NCBI RefSeq assembly: GCF_014208045.1
Contig: NZ_JACHML010000001.1
Coordinates: 3,596,001-3,660,000 of the forward strand
Source: Microbacterium thalassium
Lineage (GTDB): Bacteria > Actinomycetota > Actinomycetes > Actinomycetales > Microbacteriaceae
Length of the DNA: 64,000 bases
Direction of reading: 5' to 3'
Shown: positions 25,453 through 34,239 of the stretch, piece after piece
Layout of the letters: each line of letters starts with the position of its first letter
How positions within the stretch are numbered: position 1 is the first letter of the stretch
The notes under the pieces: generated by a model
Told to the model about the DNA's origin: nothing
The model's input: only the letters and a program-made list of their open reading frames with translations
Databases searched by the model: none
Made by a program: the position numbers and the translations under genes

Positions 25453-26220
25453 ATGTCGAACACCGCCCTCCTCGAGCGCCCCAACCACCTCCGCGCCGTG
25501 GCCGCCCCGGCGCCGACCCTCCGCGCTGTGCCGCAGCCGGCCGCGCCCGCCGAAGCCCCGGCGCCCCAGGCTCCCGCCGCCGACGTCCCCCGCTCCGCCA
25601 ACGCGCTGCCCCCGGGCACCGCCCCGCGCGGCTTCGGACTGTACGTCGGCCTCGACGAGGCCAAGGCCGCCGCCGCGGGCGTCTCGCTGGGCGTCCTCGT
25701 CGACGCGCTCCGCCGCACGATCGCCGAGCTCGCGCCCGAGGCCGAGACCTACGCCACCGTCGCCCTCGCGCCCGTCGGCGCCGGCGGCCGCGACGTCGAC
25801 GTCGTCCGCCGCGCGCTGCACGAGCCGTCCACGATCGCCCGCGCGAAGGAGGACGAGCCCGAGGACGAGGACCGCGCACCGCGCGGCGTCATCGTCGACA
25901 TCTCGCGCAAGCGCGTCCTCATCGACAGCGAGTCCGCCGCGCTGACCTACAAGGAGTTCGAGCTGCTGCAGTACCTCGTCCTGCGCGAGGGCCGCACGAT
26001 CGAGCGCACCGAGCTGGTCGGATCGCTGTGGCAGGGCGCCACCGACGAGGAGGTCCCGGGCGAGCGCACGATCGACGTGCACGTGCGGCGCCTGCGCGCC
26101 AAGCTCGGCCGCTACGAGGACATCGTCCGTACCGTGCGCGGCGTCGGCTACCGCTTCGACCGTCACGCCGACGTGCAGATCCGCTACGGCCACGGCACCC
26201 CCTCCCCCGACCGCTTCTGA
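25453..26220 (+). CDS. Winged-helix (OmpR-type) transcriptional regulator without receiver domain
   Basis: 255 residues. Residues 1-50 are Ala/Pro-rich and probably disordered. A central alpha/beta segment follows (GFGLYVGLDEAKAAAAGVSLGVLVDALRRTIAEL). The C-terminal domain is a Trans_Reg_C winged helix with LTYKEFELLQYLVLREGRTIERTELV and ERTIDVHVRRLRAKLG...IVRTVRGVGYRF, the PhoB/OmpR DNA-binding signature. There is no phospho-acceptor domain and no paired kinase. It is a cytoplasmic DNA binder, perhaps acting with the leaderless Cys-rich ORF upstream. Start ATG 25453 has AGGACC about 8 nt upstream. Confidence 0.85.
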   Translation: MSNTALLERPNHLRAVAAPAPTLRAVPQPAAPAEAPAPQAPAADVPRSANALPPGTAPRGFGLYVGLDEAKAAAAGVSLGVLVDALRRTIAELAPEAETYATVALAPVGAGGRDVDVVRRALHEPSTIARAKEDEPEDEDRAPRGVIVDISRKRVLIDSESAALTYKEFELLQYLVLREGRTIERTELVGSLWQGATDEEVPGERTIDVHVRRLRAKLGRYEDIVRTVRGVGYRFDRHADVQIRYGHGTPSPDRF

Positions 26221-26300
26221 CCCCTCCCCCCTTCCCGGCGGGAATCGCGGACCGCGGAGCATGAGGGACGGATGTCGCGGCGCGCGCGTAGGGTGAGCGC

Positions 26301-27293
26301 ATGGAGGTCGCGCAGCGCCTGAGGGCGCCCGAGGGGACGAGGACGGATGTCGCGCGCGACCCGCGACCGGATCACGGGCGGCCGCTCGAGACGGAATACC
26401 GCCCGCGGCGCCCGCTCGACCTGCGGCGCACCGTGCTGTTCCAGCGGCGGGGGCGGAACGACCCGACGATGGCGGCGACCGCGTCGGTGATCTGGCGCGC
26501 GAGCCGCACTCCGCACGGCGTGGCGACGCTCGCGCTGCGCGAGACGCACCCCGGCGTGGTCCGCGGCGCGGCGTGGGGGCCGGGCGCCGAGTGGGCGCTG
26601 GACCAGCTGCCGGCCCTGTGCGGCTCGGCCGACGATCCGGCCGGGTTCGAGGCCGACCGGCATCCGCTCATCGCCGACGCGCACCGACGCCATCCGGGGC
26701 TGCGGCTCAGCCGCACGGGCCTCGTCTTCGATGCCCTCGCCGTGGCGATATTCGAGCAGAAGATCACGGGCATGCAGGCGTTCGCCGCGTGGCGACGCAT
26801 CGTCACGTGGCACGGCGAGCGCGCACCCGGCCCGACGCCCGTGCCGCTGTTCGCGCCGCCCACGGTCGACGGCTGGCGGCGCATCCCGTCGTGGGTGTGG
26901 CATCGCGCGGGGCTCGAGCCGCCGCAGGCGAAGACCGTCGTGCGGGCGGCTGCCCGCGGCGCCTCGCTCGTGCGGGCCGTCCACCGCGCCCAGGACGGCG
27001 AAGCCGTCGACCGCGCGCTCATCAGCCAGCCCGGTGTCGGCCCGTGGACGTCGGCCGAGACGCGCATCCGCGCCCTCGGCGACCCGGACGCGGTGAGCGT
27101 CGGCGACTTCCACCTCGCCCACGAGGTCGGGTACGCCCTGACCGGCTCCCGCACCGACGACGACGGGATGCTGGAGCTGCTCGCACCGTGGGCGGGGCAC
27201 CGGCAGCGCGTCATCCGGCTCATCGGCGCGAGCGGCGTGAGCGAGCCCCGACGCGCGCCGCGACTGCACCCCGAGGACCACCGCGACCGCTGA
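26301..27293 (+). CDS. DNA-3-methyladenine glycosylase, AlkA-like HhH-GPD family
   Basis: 330 residues. It excises alkylated bases in base-excision repair. The helix-hairpin-helix and catalytic loop read ISQPGVGPWTSAETRIRALGDPDAVSVGDFHLAH, with the conserved Asp in VGDFHL. Upstream, DALAVAIFEQKITGMQAFAAWRRIV is the usual interdomain helix pair. The N-terminal 60 residues are Arg-rich and poorly conserved in character. TAGGGT at 26289-26294 stands 6 nt before ATG 26301 with no SD: leaderless. Confidence 0.9.
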   Translation: MEVAQRLRAPEGTRTDVARDPRPDHGRPLETEYRPRRPLDLRRTVLFQRRGRNDPTMAATASVIWRASRTPHGVATLALRETHPGVVRGAAWGPGAEWALDQLPALCGSADDPAGFEADRHPLIADAHRRHPGLRLSRTGLVFDALAVAIFEQKITGMQAFAAWRRIVTWHGERAPGPTPVPLFAPPTVDGWRRIPSWVWHRAGLEPPQAKTVVRAAARGASLVRAVHRAQDGEAVDRALISQPGVGPWTSAETRIRALGDPDAVSVGDFHLAHEVGYALTGSRTDDDGMLELLAPWAGHRQRVIRLIGASGVSEPRRAPRLHPEDHRDR

Positions 27294-27344
27294 CACGCAG
27301 GCGAAGGGCTGGACGCCCGACCCCCGGCGCGCCAGGATGGCCCC

Positions 27345-27722
27345 ATGATCGAGCAGCTTCCGGACCTGCCCGATGGCGTTCTCGGATTCCGCGCCGTCGG
27401 CGAGGTCACGTCGGACGACTACCGCCAGGTGATGGATCCCGCGATCGACGCCGTCGTGGCCGCGGACGGCAAGGTCAACATCGTGTTCGTCCTCGGCGAC
27501 GACTTCGAGCGGTACACGCTCGGGGGCATGTGGCAGGACGCCGAGCTCGAGCGCGAGCCGCGCCAGGCATGGGGACGGATCGCCCTCGTGACCGACCATG
27601 CGCTCATCGCCGAGATCGTGCACGGCCTCGCGTTCCTCTTCCCGGGCGAGGTGCGGTTCTTCCCCACCAGCGGCGAGCGCGACGCCATCGACTGGGCCGC
27701 GGCCGGACCCGCGGAGGACTGA
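27345..27722 (+). CDS. SpoIIAA-like/STAS-domain protein
   Basis: 125 residues, single small alpha/beta domain. It looks like the SpoIIAA-like (DUF3478) family: a start of MIEQLPDLPDGVLGFRAVGE, then VTSDDYRQVMDPAIDAVVA and KVNIVFVLGDDFERYTLGGMWQD. Function of the family is unclear; CRAL-TRIO/STAS-like ligand binding is suggested. CAGGAT at 27333-27338 is 6 nt before ATG 27345 (leaderless). Convergent with an aldo/keto reductase gene 38 bp away. Confidence 0.8.
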   Translation: MIEQLPDLPDGVLGFRAVGEVTSDDYRQVMDPAIDAVVAADGKVNIVFVLGDDFERYTLGGMWQDAELEREPRQAWGRIALVTDHALIAEIVHGLAFLFPGEVRFFPTSGERDAIDWAAAGPAED

Positions 27723-27760
27723 GCCCACCGGCCGGCGCGGTCAGCGCCCCCGGACGGTCG

Positions 27761-28678
27761 TCACTCGAACTCGCTGTCGTCGATCGGCGACGGCGCGGGG
27801 CCGAGGTCCTCGAGTTCGTGCCACAGCTCCACCGGGATCTCGGTCGCGAGCAGAGCGTCGAGCTCGGCGACCCGGCGCGCGTTGGTGACGCCCACGATCG
27901 TGGAGTCGATGAACGGTCCGCGCAGCGAGAAGTGCAGCGCCGCCGCCGTGAGCGACACCCCGGCTTCGGCGCACACGCGCTCGGCCCGCCGGGTCCACTC
28001 GAGCAGGTCGCCGGCGGCGGGCTGATAGTGGTACATCGCGCCGTCGGTGGCTCCGGCCGCGAGCAGGCCCGACCCGAACGGGGCGGCGTTGAACACGAGC
28101 ATGCCCCGGCGGCGCGCGTTGGCGAACAGCGGCTCCGCCGAGCGATCCACGAGCGTGTAGCGGTTGTGGACCAGCACGGCGTCGAAGACGTCGGTGTCGA
28201 CGTACCGGCGGACCATCGGCACCGGCCCGGCGGCGATCCCGATCGCATCGACCGCCCCCGAGTCGCGCAGTTCGACCATCGCCTCGATCGCACCGCCCGG
28301 CCCGTCCGCCACGTCGAACGAGACGGTGTACGGGTCGTGCAGGTGCAGCAGCCCGACGCGGTCGATGCCGAGGCGCGCGAGGCTCTCCTCGTGCGAGCGC
28401 AGCACGCGGTCGCGATCGAAGGCGCCGGTGGCGGGGTCGCGGTCGACCTTGGTGACGACGCGGCGTGCGGAGTCCCCGCCGCGCTGGGCGATCGCGAGGC
28501 CGAGCACCTGCTCGCTGCGCCCGTCGGCGTAGTTGTTCGACGTGTCGATGAGCGCGTGGCCGCTGTCGAAGAGCGCGGTCGCACCGGCGACGGCATCCGC
28601 CTCCTCCGGGCTTCCCGGCGCGGTGCCCCGCCCGAGCGCGGAGGTGCCCAGCGTGACCGGGCTGAGGTCGATGAGCAT
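27761..28678 (-). CDS. Aldo/keto reductase
   Basis: 305 residues, NAD(P)H-dependent TIM-barrel oxidoreductase. The catalytic tetrad is visible: Asp in GHALIDTSNNYADGRSE together with the Tyr, Lys in VVTKVDRD, and His in LLHLHDPYTV. The cofactor-binding end has FIDSTIVGVTNARRVAEL. The family includes L-fucose and pyridoxal dehydrogenases; substrate is not clear here. ATG 28678 has GAGGGG 5-6 nt upstream. Ends in an acidic tail. Confidence 0.88.
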   Translation of the reverse strand: MLIDLSPVTLGTSALGRGTAPGSPEEADAVAGATALFDSGHALIDTSNNYADGRSEQVLGLAIAQRGGDSARRVVTKVDRDPATGAFDRDRVLRSHEESLARLGIDRVGLLHLHDPYTVSFDVADGPGGAIEAMVELRDSGAVDAIGIAAGPVPMVRRYVDTDVFDAVLVHNRYTLVDRSAEPLFANARRRGMLVFNAAPFGSGLLAAGATDGAMYHYQPAAGDLLEWTRRAERVCAEAGVSLTAAALHFSLRGPFIDSTIVGVTNARRVAELDALLATEIPVELWHELEDLGPAPSPIDDSEFE

Positions 28679-28752
28679 GCGGTTCCCCTCGGCGGTTCGA
28701 CTCCACCCTACGGATCCGCACGCGCGGGCGGTACGGCGCGTACGCTGGTGCC

Positions 28753-28977
28753 ATGAGCGACTCGAAGGGCGGATGGACCCGCGGGCACACGGGCTGGGCG
28801 TTCGGCACGGCGCTGCTGTTCACCCTCGGCATCCTGTTCGGGCTGATCTGGGGCAACGTGTGGTTCGGTCTCATCATCGCCGCCGCGGTCTCGATCGGCT
28901 GGCTGATCGCCTACGAGTCGTCCCGCGGCCGCAGCGTCGGCATCTACGACCGCGACGACGACGGCGCCCAGCTCTGA
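28753..28977 (+). CDS. Small two-helix membrane protein
   Basis: 74 residues. Two helices (WAFGTALLFTLGILFGLIWG and VWFGLIIAAAVSIGWLIAYE) are followed by a charged C-terminus with Asp repeats. No family recognised. TACGCT at 28741-28746 lies exactly 6 nt before ATG 28753, which supports a real, leaderless gene. Confidence 0.72.
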   Translation: MSDSKGGWTRGHTGWAFGTALLFTLGILFGLIWGNVWFGLIIAAAVSIGWLIAYESSRGRSVGIYDRDDDGAQL

Positions 28978-29040
28978 CCCGCCCTCGCCCTATCGCGCCG
29001 CCCGGCCGCGTCGTATGGTGGCGATCAGGAGGTGAGGATG

Positions 29041-29238
29041 ATGCATGCCAGCGTCGGCGACCGCGTGATCATCCACGGCCGCACCGTCGGAGCCGCCGAG
29101 AAGACCGGCGAGGTCATCGGCATCCGGAAGGACTCTGATCCGCCCCTGCTCGTCGTCCGCTACGACGACGGCCACGAGGCGATCCTGGCGCCCGGGAGCG
29201 ACTGCGAGATCCGGCACGCGGACAGCGCGTCCGCGTAG
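29041..29238 (+). CDS. DUF1918 protein
   Basis: 65 residues. The start MHASVGDRVIIHGRTVGAAEKTGEVIGI and the later VRYDDGHEAILAPGSDCEI match DUF1918, a small SH3-like barrel family of actinobacteria with unknown function. ATG 29041 is chosen because the strong SD AGGAGG ends 8 nt upstream; ATG 29038 is the alternative. Confidence 0.85.
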   Translation: MHASVGDRVIIHGRTVGAAEKTGEVIGIRKDSDPPLLVVRYDDGHEAILAPGSDCEIRHADSASA

Positions 29239-29258
29239 CCCCGAGGCGCCCACCCGCG

Positions 29259-29277
29259 TCAGGTTAGGCTAACCTCA
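29259..29277. promoter_or_regulatory. DtxR/IdeR iron box
   Basis: TCAGGTTAGGCTAACCTCA differs from the consensus TTAGGTTAGSCTAACCTAA only at one base in each outer arm and is itself symmetric. It ends 4 bp before the ATG of the siderophore-interacting protein gene, so an iron-loaded DtxR/IdeR/DmdR repressor would cover the start of transcription. Confidence 0.85.
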
Positions 29278-29281
29278 TTTC

Positions 29282-30073
29282 ATGACCACGCCGACCGCCG
29301 CCGCGACCCACGACGACTTCCGCCTCGAGCGGCGCATGCTCGAGCTGCGGTTCCGCCGTGTCCGGCTCGCCGCGCGCGAGTTCCTCACACCCGGCTACGT
29401 CCGCATCCGCCTCGAAGGCGACGAGCTGCACGGCTTCCAGTCGCTCGGGGCCGACGACCACATCCGCATGTTCTTCCCCGACGGCGACGTCGACTCCGTC
29501 GAGCAGCTGCGCGCCGCCCCGAGCCGCGAGTACACGCCGCTGGAGTGGGGCGACGGCTGGCTCGACCTCGAGTTCGCGATCCACGGCGACGAAGGCGTCG
29601 CCGCTCCCTGGGCGGCGACCGCACCGCTGGGCTCGCCCGCGGGCGTCGGCGGCCCGCGAGGCTCGAAGGTGCTCGTCGGGCGGCCCGACGCGTGGTTCCT
29701 CGCCGGCGACGAGACGGCGGTCCCCGCGATCCGCCGGTGGGTGGGGCTGATGGATCCCGACGCCGTGGGCCGCGTCCTCGTCGAGGTGCCCGACCGGGCG
29801 CACGAACTGCTCATCGCGGCTCCGGCCGGCGTGGTGGTCGAGCAGGTGCACCGCCACATGCGACCGTCCGGTGCCGCCCTCATCGACCGGATCGAGACCC
29901 TCGGCGCCGCCGACCGGCCGGATGGCTCGGTCTTCGGCTTCGTCGCCGCCGAGCACGCGATCGTCAAGCCCGCCCGGGCGCTCCTGCTCGATCGCTGGGG
30001 TCTCGACCTCGACCACATCGCCGTGCGCGGCTACTGGAAGCGCGGCGAGACGGAGTACCACGCTCCCCACTGA
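29282..30073 (+). CDS. Siderophore-interacting protein (ferric-siderophore reductase)
   Basis: 263 residues, FAD-binding SIP family (ViuB/YqjH). The N-terminal FAD barrel has PSREYTPLEW, the RxYTxR-like flavin motif, and the C-terminal domain has WFLAGDETAVPAIRRWV and FGFVAAEHAIVKPARALLLDRWGLDLDHIAVRGYWKRGETEY, all standard for the family. It reduces Fe(III)-siderophore in the cytoplasm to release iron. Expression should be iron-repressed through the adjacent DtxR-type box. No siderophore transporter is adjacent in the window. Confidence 0.93.
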   Translation: MTTPTAAATHDDFRLERRMLELRFRRVRLAAREFLTPGYVRIRLEGDELHGFQSLGADDHIRMFFPDGDVDSVEQLRAAPSREYTPLEWGDGWLDLEFAIHGDEGVAAPWAATAPLGSPAGVGGPRGSKVLVGRPDAWFLAGDETAVPAIRRWVGLMDPDAVGRVLVEVPDRAHELLIAAPAGVVVEQVHRHMRPSGAALIDRIETLGAADRPDGSVFGFVAAEHAIVKPARALLLDRWGLDLDHIAVRGYWKRGETEYHAPH

Positions 30074-30100
30074 CACGCGGGCCCGGGTCACTCCAGCTGG

Positions 30101-30835
30101 TCACTCCAGCACGAGGGTGTTCCAGCGTCCCGGCTCGGCGAGCTCGCCGTAGGCGAGGTCGACCTCTCCGGCGCCGACGGATGCCGCGCACACCAGCAGC
30201 GACAGCGTCGGGAAGCCGTGCGCGCGATTGTCGCGGATGATCGCCCGGTCGTCGTCGGGACTCATCCGGCGGCTGCGCTCGTCGAGCAGCCGCATCCACG
30301 GGCGCCACCACGCATCCGGACCGCTCGCGGGCGCATCCGGGTCGGGCGCCTCGGCACGGAACGCGTCGAGCCACGCGCCGATGCGCGCCGTGCCCGGATC
30401 GTCCAGGTCGTCGTGCGCGATCATGTGGATCCCCGTCGGCACCGGCACGTCGCGCCGGGCGAGCCCGTCCCACGTGATGACGCGACTGCCGCCCGCGCCG
30501 ACCTGGACGAGGTTGAAGCCGCGCGTCGGCGGAGGGTCTGCGGGTTCGACGCCGGCGACGGCGTCGAGCACCACTCCCCCACGCGAGACGACCTCGTCGT
30601 CCGCGCGATCCGACAGGTCGATGCGGTTGAGCAGCACCGCCAGGCGCGACGGCGCGGGGTCGGCGGCGAGCCAGGCTCCCCCGGCGCGCACGTCCCGGAT
30701 GCCGACGACTTCCGGATGCGTGTCGGGCCACCACCGGCCCGGAGCGTTCCACGGGCGCGCCGGATCCTCGTCGCGCACCGCGAGCATCCTGACCGGCCCG
30801 CCGCCGTCGGGCACCTGGAGGATCACGGTGCACAT
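30101..30835 (-). CDS. NRDE-family protein
   Basis: 244 residues. The start MCTVILQVP gives the N-terminal Cys typical of NRDE (TANGO2-like) proteins after Met removal, and AVRDEDPARPWNAPGRWWPD corresponds to the Asn-Arg-Asp-Glu motif that names the family, here with V-R-D-E. The C-terminal GFPTLSLLVCAASVGAGEVDLAYG is also family-like. Biochemical role unresolved. ATG 30835 has AGGAG upstream. Convergent with the siderophore-interacting gene. Confidence 0.82.
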   Translation of the reverse strand: MCTVILQVPDGGGPVRMLAVRDEDPARPWNAPGRWWPDTHPEVVGIRDVRAGGAWLAADPAPSRLAVLLNRIDLSDRADDEVVSRGGVVLDAVAGVEPADPPPTRGFNLVQVGAGGSRVITWDGLARRDVPVPTGIHMIAHDDLDDPGTARIGAWLDAFRAEAPDPDAPASGPDAWWRPWMRLLDERSRRMSPDDDRAIIRDNRAHGFPTLSLLVCAASVGAGEVDLAYGELAEPGRWNTLVLE

Positions 30836-30882
30836 GTCGGGCTCCTCTCCTGGTCGTCGCGCGGTCGTGGGAAGATCGTGGG

Positions 30883-32097
30883 GTGTTCGTGGTCGTGGGA
30901 GTCAGCGGCGGGATCGCCGCGTACAAGACCGTGCAGCTGGTGAGGCTGCTCGTCCAGGCCGGCCACGACGTCCATGTCGTCCCCACCGACGATGCCGTGC
31001 GGTTCGTCGGACTGCCCACATGGGAGTCGATCAGCCGGAACCCCGTGACGACGTCGGTCCACGACGACGTCCCCACGGTCCGCCACGTCGCCCTGGGGCA
31101 GGCGGCCGAGCTGGTCATCGTGGCGCCGGCCACGGCGAACACCCTCGCCAAGATGGCCGCAGGTCTCGCCGACGACCTCCTGGGCACCACCCTACTGGCC
31201 ACCACGGCACCGGTCGCCGTGGCGCCCGCGATGCACACCGAGATGTGGCTGCACCCCGCCACGCAGGCGAACGTGCAGACGCTGCGCGACCGCGGCGTCG
31301 AGATCATCGGCCCCGAGGACGGGCCCCTCACCGGCGGTGACGTGGGACCCGGCCGCATGACCGAGCCCGACGACGTCTTCGCGCGCGCCCTCGCCCTCGT
31401 GGAGCGACCGCGCGATCTCGCCGGCGTGCGCGTCGTCGTCAGCGCCGGCGGCACGCGCGAGCCGATCGATCCGGTGCGCTACCTCGGCAACCGCTCCAGC
31501 GGCCGGCAGGGTGTCGCGGTGGCGCTCGCCGCCGCCGACCGCGGCGCGCGGGTCACGCTCGTGGCCGCGCATCTCGACAGCGGCATCGGCGACCCGGCCG
31601 TGCGGCATCCGCTCATCGACGTCGTGCCCGCGGGCACGGCCGCCGAACTGGGTGCGGCCGTGACCGGCGCCTCGACCGACGCGGACGTCATCGTCATGGC
31701 CGCCGCCGTGGCCGACTATCGCGTCGCCGATGTGTCGGACCGCAAGCTCGCCAAAGAGGATGCCGCCGGCCCCGGGCTGACGCTCGAGCTCGTCCAGAAC
31801 GACGACATCCTCGCGGGGCTCGTCGACGCCCGCCGCGCGGGACAGACGATCGTCGGCTTCGCCGCCGAGACCCCCGCCGAGGGCGAGGATCTCGTCGAGC
31901 GCGGCATCCGCAAGCGCCGGCGCAAGGGCGTCGACCTGCTGGCCGTCAACGAAGTCGGCTGGACGACCGGCTTCGAGACCGCCGACAACACCCTCGTCGT
32001 GATCGACGCCGCCGATGCCGTCGTCGCCCGCGCCTCGGGGTCGAAGCGCGAGGTGGCCGACGCCCTCTGGGACGCCATCGTCGCCGCCCGCGCCTGA
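30883..32097 (+). CDS. coaBC: Phosphopantothenoylcysteine decarboxylase/phosphopantothenate-cysteine ligase
   Basis: 404 residues, bifunctional CoA biosynthesis enzyme. The CoaC half begins VFVVVGVSGGIAAYKTVQLVRLL and has the flavin-binding APATANTLAKMAAG and the substrate motif PAMHTEMWLHPATQANV. The CoaB half begins near residue 180 with VVVSAGGTREPIDPVRYLGNRSSGRQG and contains the conserved Asn-Lys segment AAAVADYRV...KLAKE. Both domains look complete. GTG 30883 has GAAGAT 6 nt upstream, in keeping with the leaderless pattern but a weak -10. Convergent with the S9 peptidase gene, 6 bp apart. Confidence 0.95.
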   Translation: MFVVVGVSGGIAAYKTVQLVRLLVQAGHDVHVVPTDDAVRFVGLPTWESISRNPVTTSVHDDVPTVRHVALGQAAELVIVAPATANTLAKMAAGLADDLLGTTLLATTAPVAVAPAMHTEMWLHPATQANVQTLRDRGVEIIGPEDGPLTGGDVGPGRMTEPDDVFARALALVERPRDLAGVRVVVSAGGTREPIDPVRYLGNRSSGRQGVAVALAAADRGARVTLVAAHLDSGIGDPAVRHPLIDVVPAGTAAELGAAVTGASTDADVIVMAAAVADYRVADVSDRKLAKEDAAGPGLTLELVQNDDILAGLVDARRAGQTIVGFAAETPAEGEDLVERGIRKRRRKGVDLLAVNEVGWTTGFETADNTLVVIDAADAVVARASGSKREVADALWDAIVAARA

Positions 32098-32103
32098 GCG
32101 CGC

Positions 32104-34197
32104 TCAGCCGAGCAGCCGCGGACGCACCCAGTCCGCGCCGAGCACGTGCTGGTCGAGGAAGGCGAACACGGTCTCGTACCAGACCTTCGCGTGCTGGGGC
32201 TTCAGGATCCAGTGGTTCTCGTCCGGGTAGTACAGGAACCGGTGCGCCATGGTCCCGTCCTCTGCCGCATGGTGCTCGGCGAGGTCGCTCCACAGCCGCA
32301 GCGCCTCGCCGACGGGCACGCGGTAGTCCTTGTCGCCGTGGATGACCAGGAGCGGGGTGCGGATGCTCTCGACGTGGCGGTGCGGCGAGTGCTCGATCAT
32401 CGCCTCGGGCGTGAAGATGCGCTGCCAGTAGACGGAGTGATCGGTCGTCCCCTGGAACTGGTCGAGCGCCCACAGGCTCGCGTGCGTCACGATCGCCCGG
32501 AACCGGTCCGTGTGTCCGGCGACCCAGTTGGCCATGTAGCCGCCGAACGAGCCGCCCATCGCGGCGGTGCGGGTCTCGTCGATGTCGGGGCGAGCCTCGA
32601 CGGCATCCGTGATCGCCAGGAGGTCGGTGTACGGCTCGGCGCCCCACGCGTTCCAGCCTCGCGCGATGTGGTCGAGGCCGTAGCCGGTCGACAGGCCCGG
32701 GTCGGGCAGCAGCACCGCGTACCCGCGGGCGACGGCGAGCGCGGGGTTCCAGCGCCAGCTCCACGCGTTCCAGCTGGCGACGGGGCCGCCGTGGATCCAC
32801 AGCAGCAGCGGAGCGGGGATGTCGGCGGACGCGCCTTCGGGGAGCATCAGCCAACCGCGCACGCGCGCGCCGTCGGCTGCCGTCGCCTCGACATCGACGA
32901 TGGTGCCGGGGACGTCCGGCAGGGGCGCGGGGCTCGCCAGCGGCGTGACGGCGCCGTCGGGCGCGATGCGCACGGGATGGGGCGGCGCGATGTACGAGGA
33001 GCGGAGCGCGACGTACCCGCCGCCGGCACGGTCGACGCCGACGTGCGTATACGTGAAGTCGTCGTGTGTGAGCTGCTCGGGCTCGCCGCCGTCCAGCGGC
33101 AGGCGGAAGACCGGACCGCGGCCGTCCTGATCCGCGGTCGCGATGAGGGCGGTGTCGTCCGCGGCGAACGCGAGCGAGGTCGCCCACCGGTCCCACGCCG
33201 GGGCGATGCGGCGAGCGCCGGCGCCGTCGAGCGCGGACACCCACACCTCTTCGTCGGAGGGTCCGGCCGGGGTGCTGCGGGCCGCACGGCCGAAGGCCAG
33301 GACCGTGCCGTCGTGGCTGATGACCGGCGAGCCGATGTCGAAGCCCGGTTCGTCGAACAGCGTCGTCCGCTCACCGGTGGCGGTGTCGATCGCGACGAGC
33401 ACGCTGCGGCCGCCGCGCTCCTCGGGTTGCGTGATCGCGGCGATGAGCGTTCGCCCGTCCGGGGTCAGGGCGGCCTCGGCGTTGTCGACGGAGCGACCCG
33501 GCTGGGGGGTGAGGTCGATCGGCCGCGGCAGCGTCGGCGGGTAGGGCGACGGGTCGGCGGAGTCGTCCTCGCCGCCGGCATCCGTCGCCGTGTCCTCCGG
33601 TGCGGGGATCGTGTCGGCGAAGCCGGCAAGGTCGAGGCCCAGCAGATGCGGCTGCGCGGGACCCAGGTCGTGGTCCCAGTAGCGGATGGGGTAGGTCTCG
33701 TGCAGCATCGCGGCGACCTTGGCCTCTTTGCGCTTCGTGCGCAGCGCCGCGTCGGCTTCGACGGAGTCGGCCGACGGGAGCAGGGATGCCGCCACGACGA
33801 CCTGACCGCTCTGCTCGGCGACCGCCGCGATGCCGTCCACGCCGCCCGCAAGCCGCGTCACCGGGCGTGCCTCGCCGCCGGTGGCGGGGAGCTGCCACAG
33901 CTGCGCCGACTCGTCCGTGGCGTCGCCCTCGGCATCCGCGCGCGCCGACACGAACAGCACGTCGCCCGCCGGCGTGAACGCGGCGCCGGCCTCGCCCTTC
34001 GCCGATCGCGTCAGGCGCCGGGGTGCGCCCGAGCCGTCGGCGGGGACGGTCCACAGTGCGCGCTCGTAGCCGGTGCCGTCCTTCTTCAGGGTGGCGACGG
34101 TGAGGACGGCGCGGGAGCCGTCGGGTGAGAGCGCCAGCGCCTCGACGCGGGGAAGGGCGAAGCAGTCGTCGAGCGAGTCGAAGGGGGTGTCGGACAT
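32104..34197 (-). CDS. S9-family (prolyl oligopeptidase-type) peptidase
   Basis: 697 residues. An N-terminal beta-propeller with repeated WD-like strands (SPDGSRAV, TPAGDVLFVSA, TPDGRTLIAA, SHDGTVLAFG) caps a C-terminal alpha/beta-hydrolase. The catalytic triad is Ser in AAMGGSFGGYMANW, Asp in IHGDKDYRVPV and His in YPDENHWILKPQ. No signal peptide, so cytoplasmic: cleavage of short peptides, as in acylaminoacyl- or dipeptidyl-peptidases. ATG 34197 is favoured by TAGCGT at 34205-34210 (minus strand), 7 nt upstream. Confidence 0.93.
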   Translation of the reverse strand: MSDTPFDSLDDCFALPRVEALALSPDGSRAVLTVATLKKDGTGYERALWTVPADGSGAPRRLTRSAKGEAGAAFTPAGDVLFVSARADAEGDATDESAQLWQLPATGGEARPVTRLAGGVDGIAAVAEQSGQVVVAASLLPSADSVEADAALRTKRKEAKVAAMLHETYPIRYWDHDLGPAQPHLLGLDLAGFADTIPAPEDTATDAGGEDDSADPSPYPPTLPRPIDLTPQPGRSVDNAEAALTPDGRTLIAAITQPEERGGRSVLVAIDTATGERTTLFDEPGFDIGSPVISHDGTVLAFGRAARSTPAGPSDEEVWVSALDGAGARRIAPAWDRWATSLAFAADDTALIATADQDGRGPVFRLPLDGGEPEQLTHDDFTYTHVGVDRAGGGYVALRSSYIAPPHPVRIAPDGAVTPLASPAPLPDVPGTIVDVEATAADGARVRGWLMLPEGASADIPAPLLLWIHGGPVASWNAWSWRWNPALAVARGYAVLLPDPGLSTGYGLDHIARGWNAWGAEPYTDLLAITDAVEARPDIDETRTAAMGGSFGGYMANWVAGHTDRFRAIVTHASLWALDQFQGTTDHSVYWQRIFTPEAMIEHSPHRHVESIRTPLLVIHGDKDYRVPVGEALRLWSDLAEHHAAEDGTMAHRFLYYPDENHWILKPQHAKVWYETVFAFLDQHVLGADWVRPRLLG

Positions 34198-34239
34198 GGC
34201 CTCCACGCTAACCCGGCGTGGCCGCGCGCTGGGACGCGG

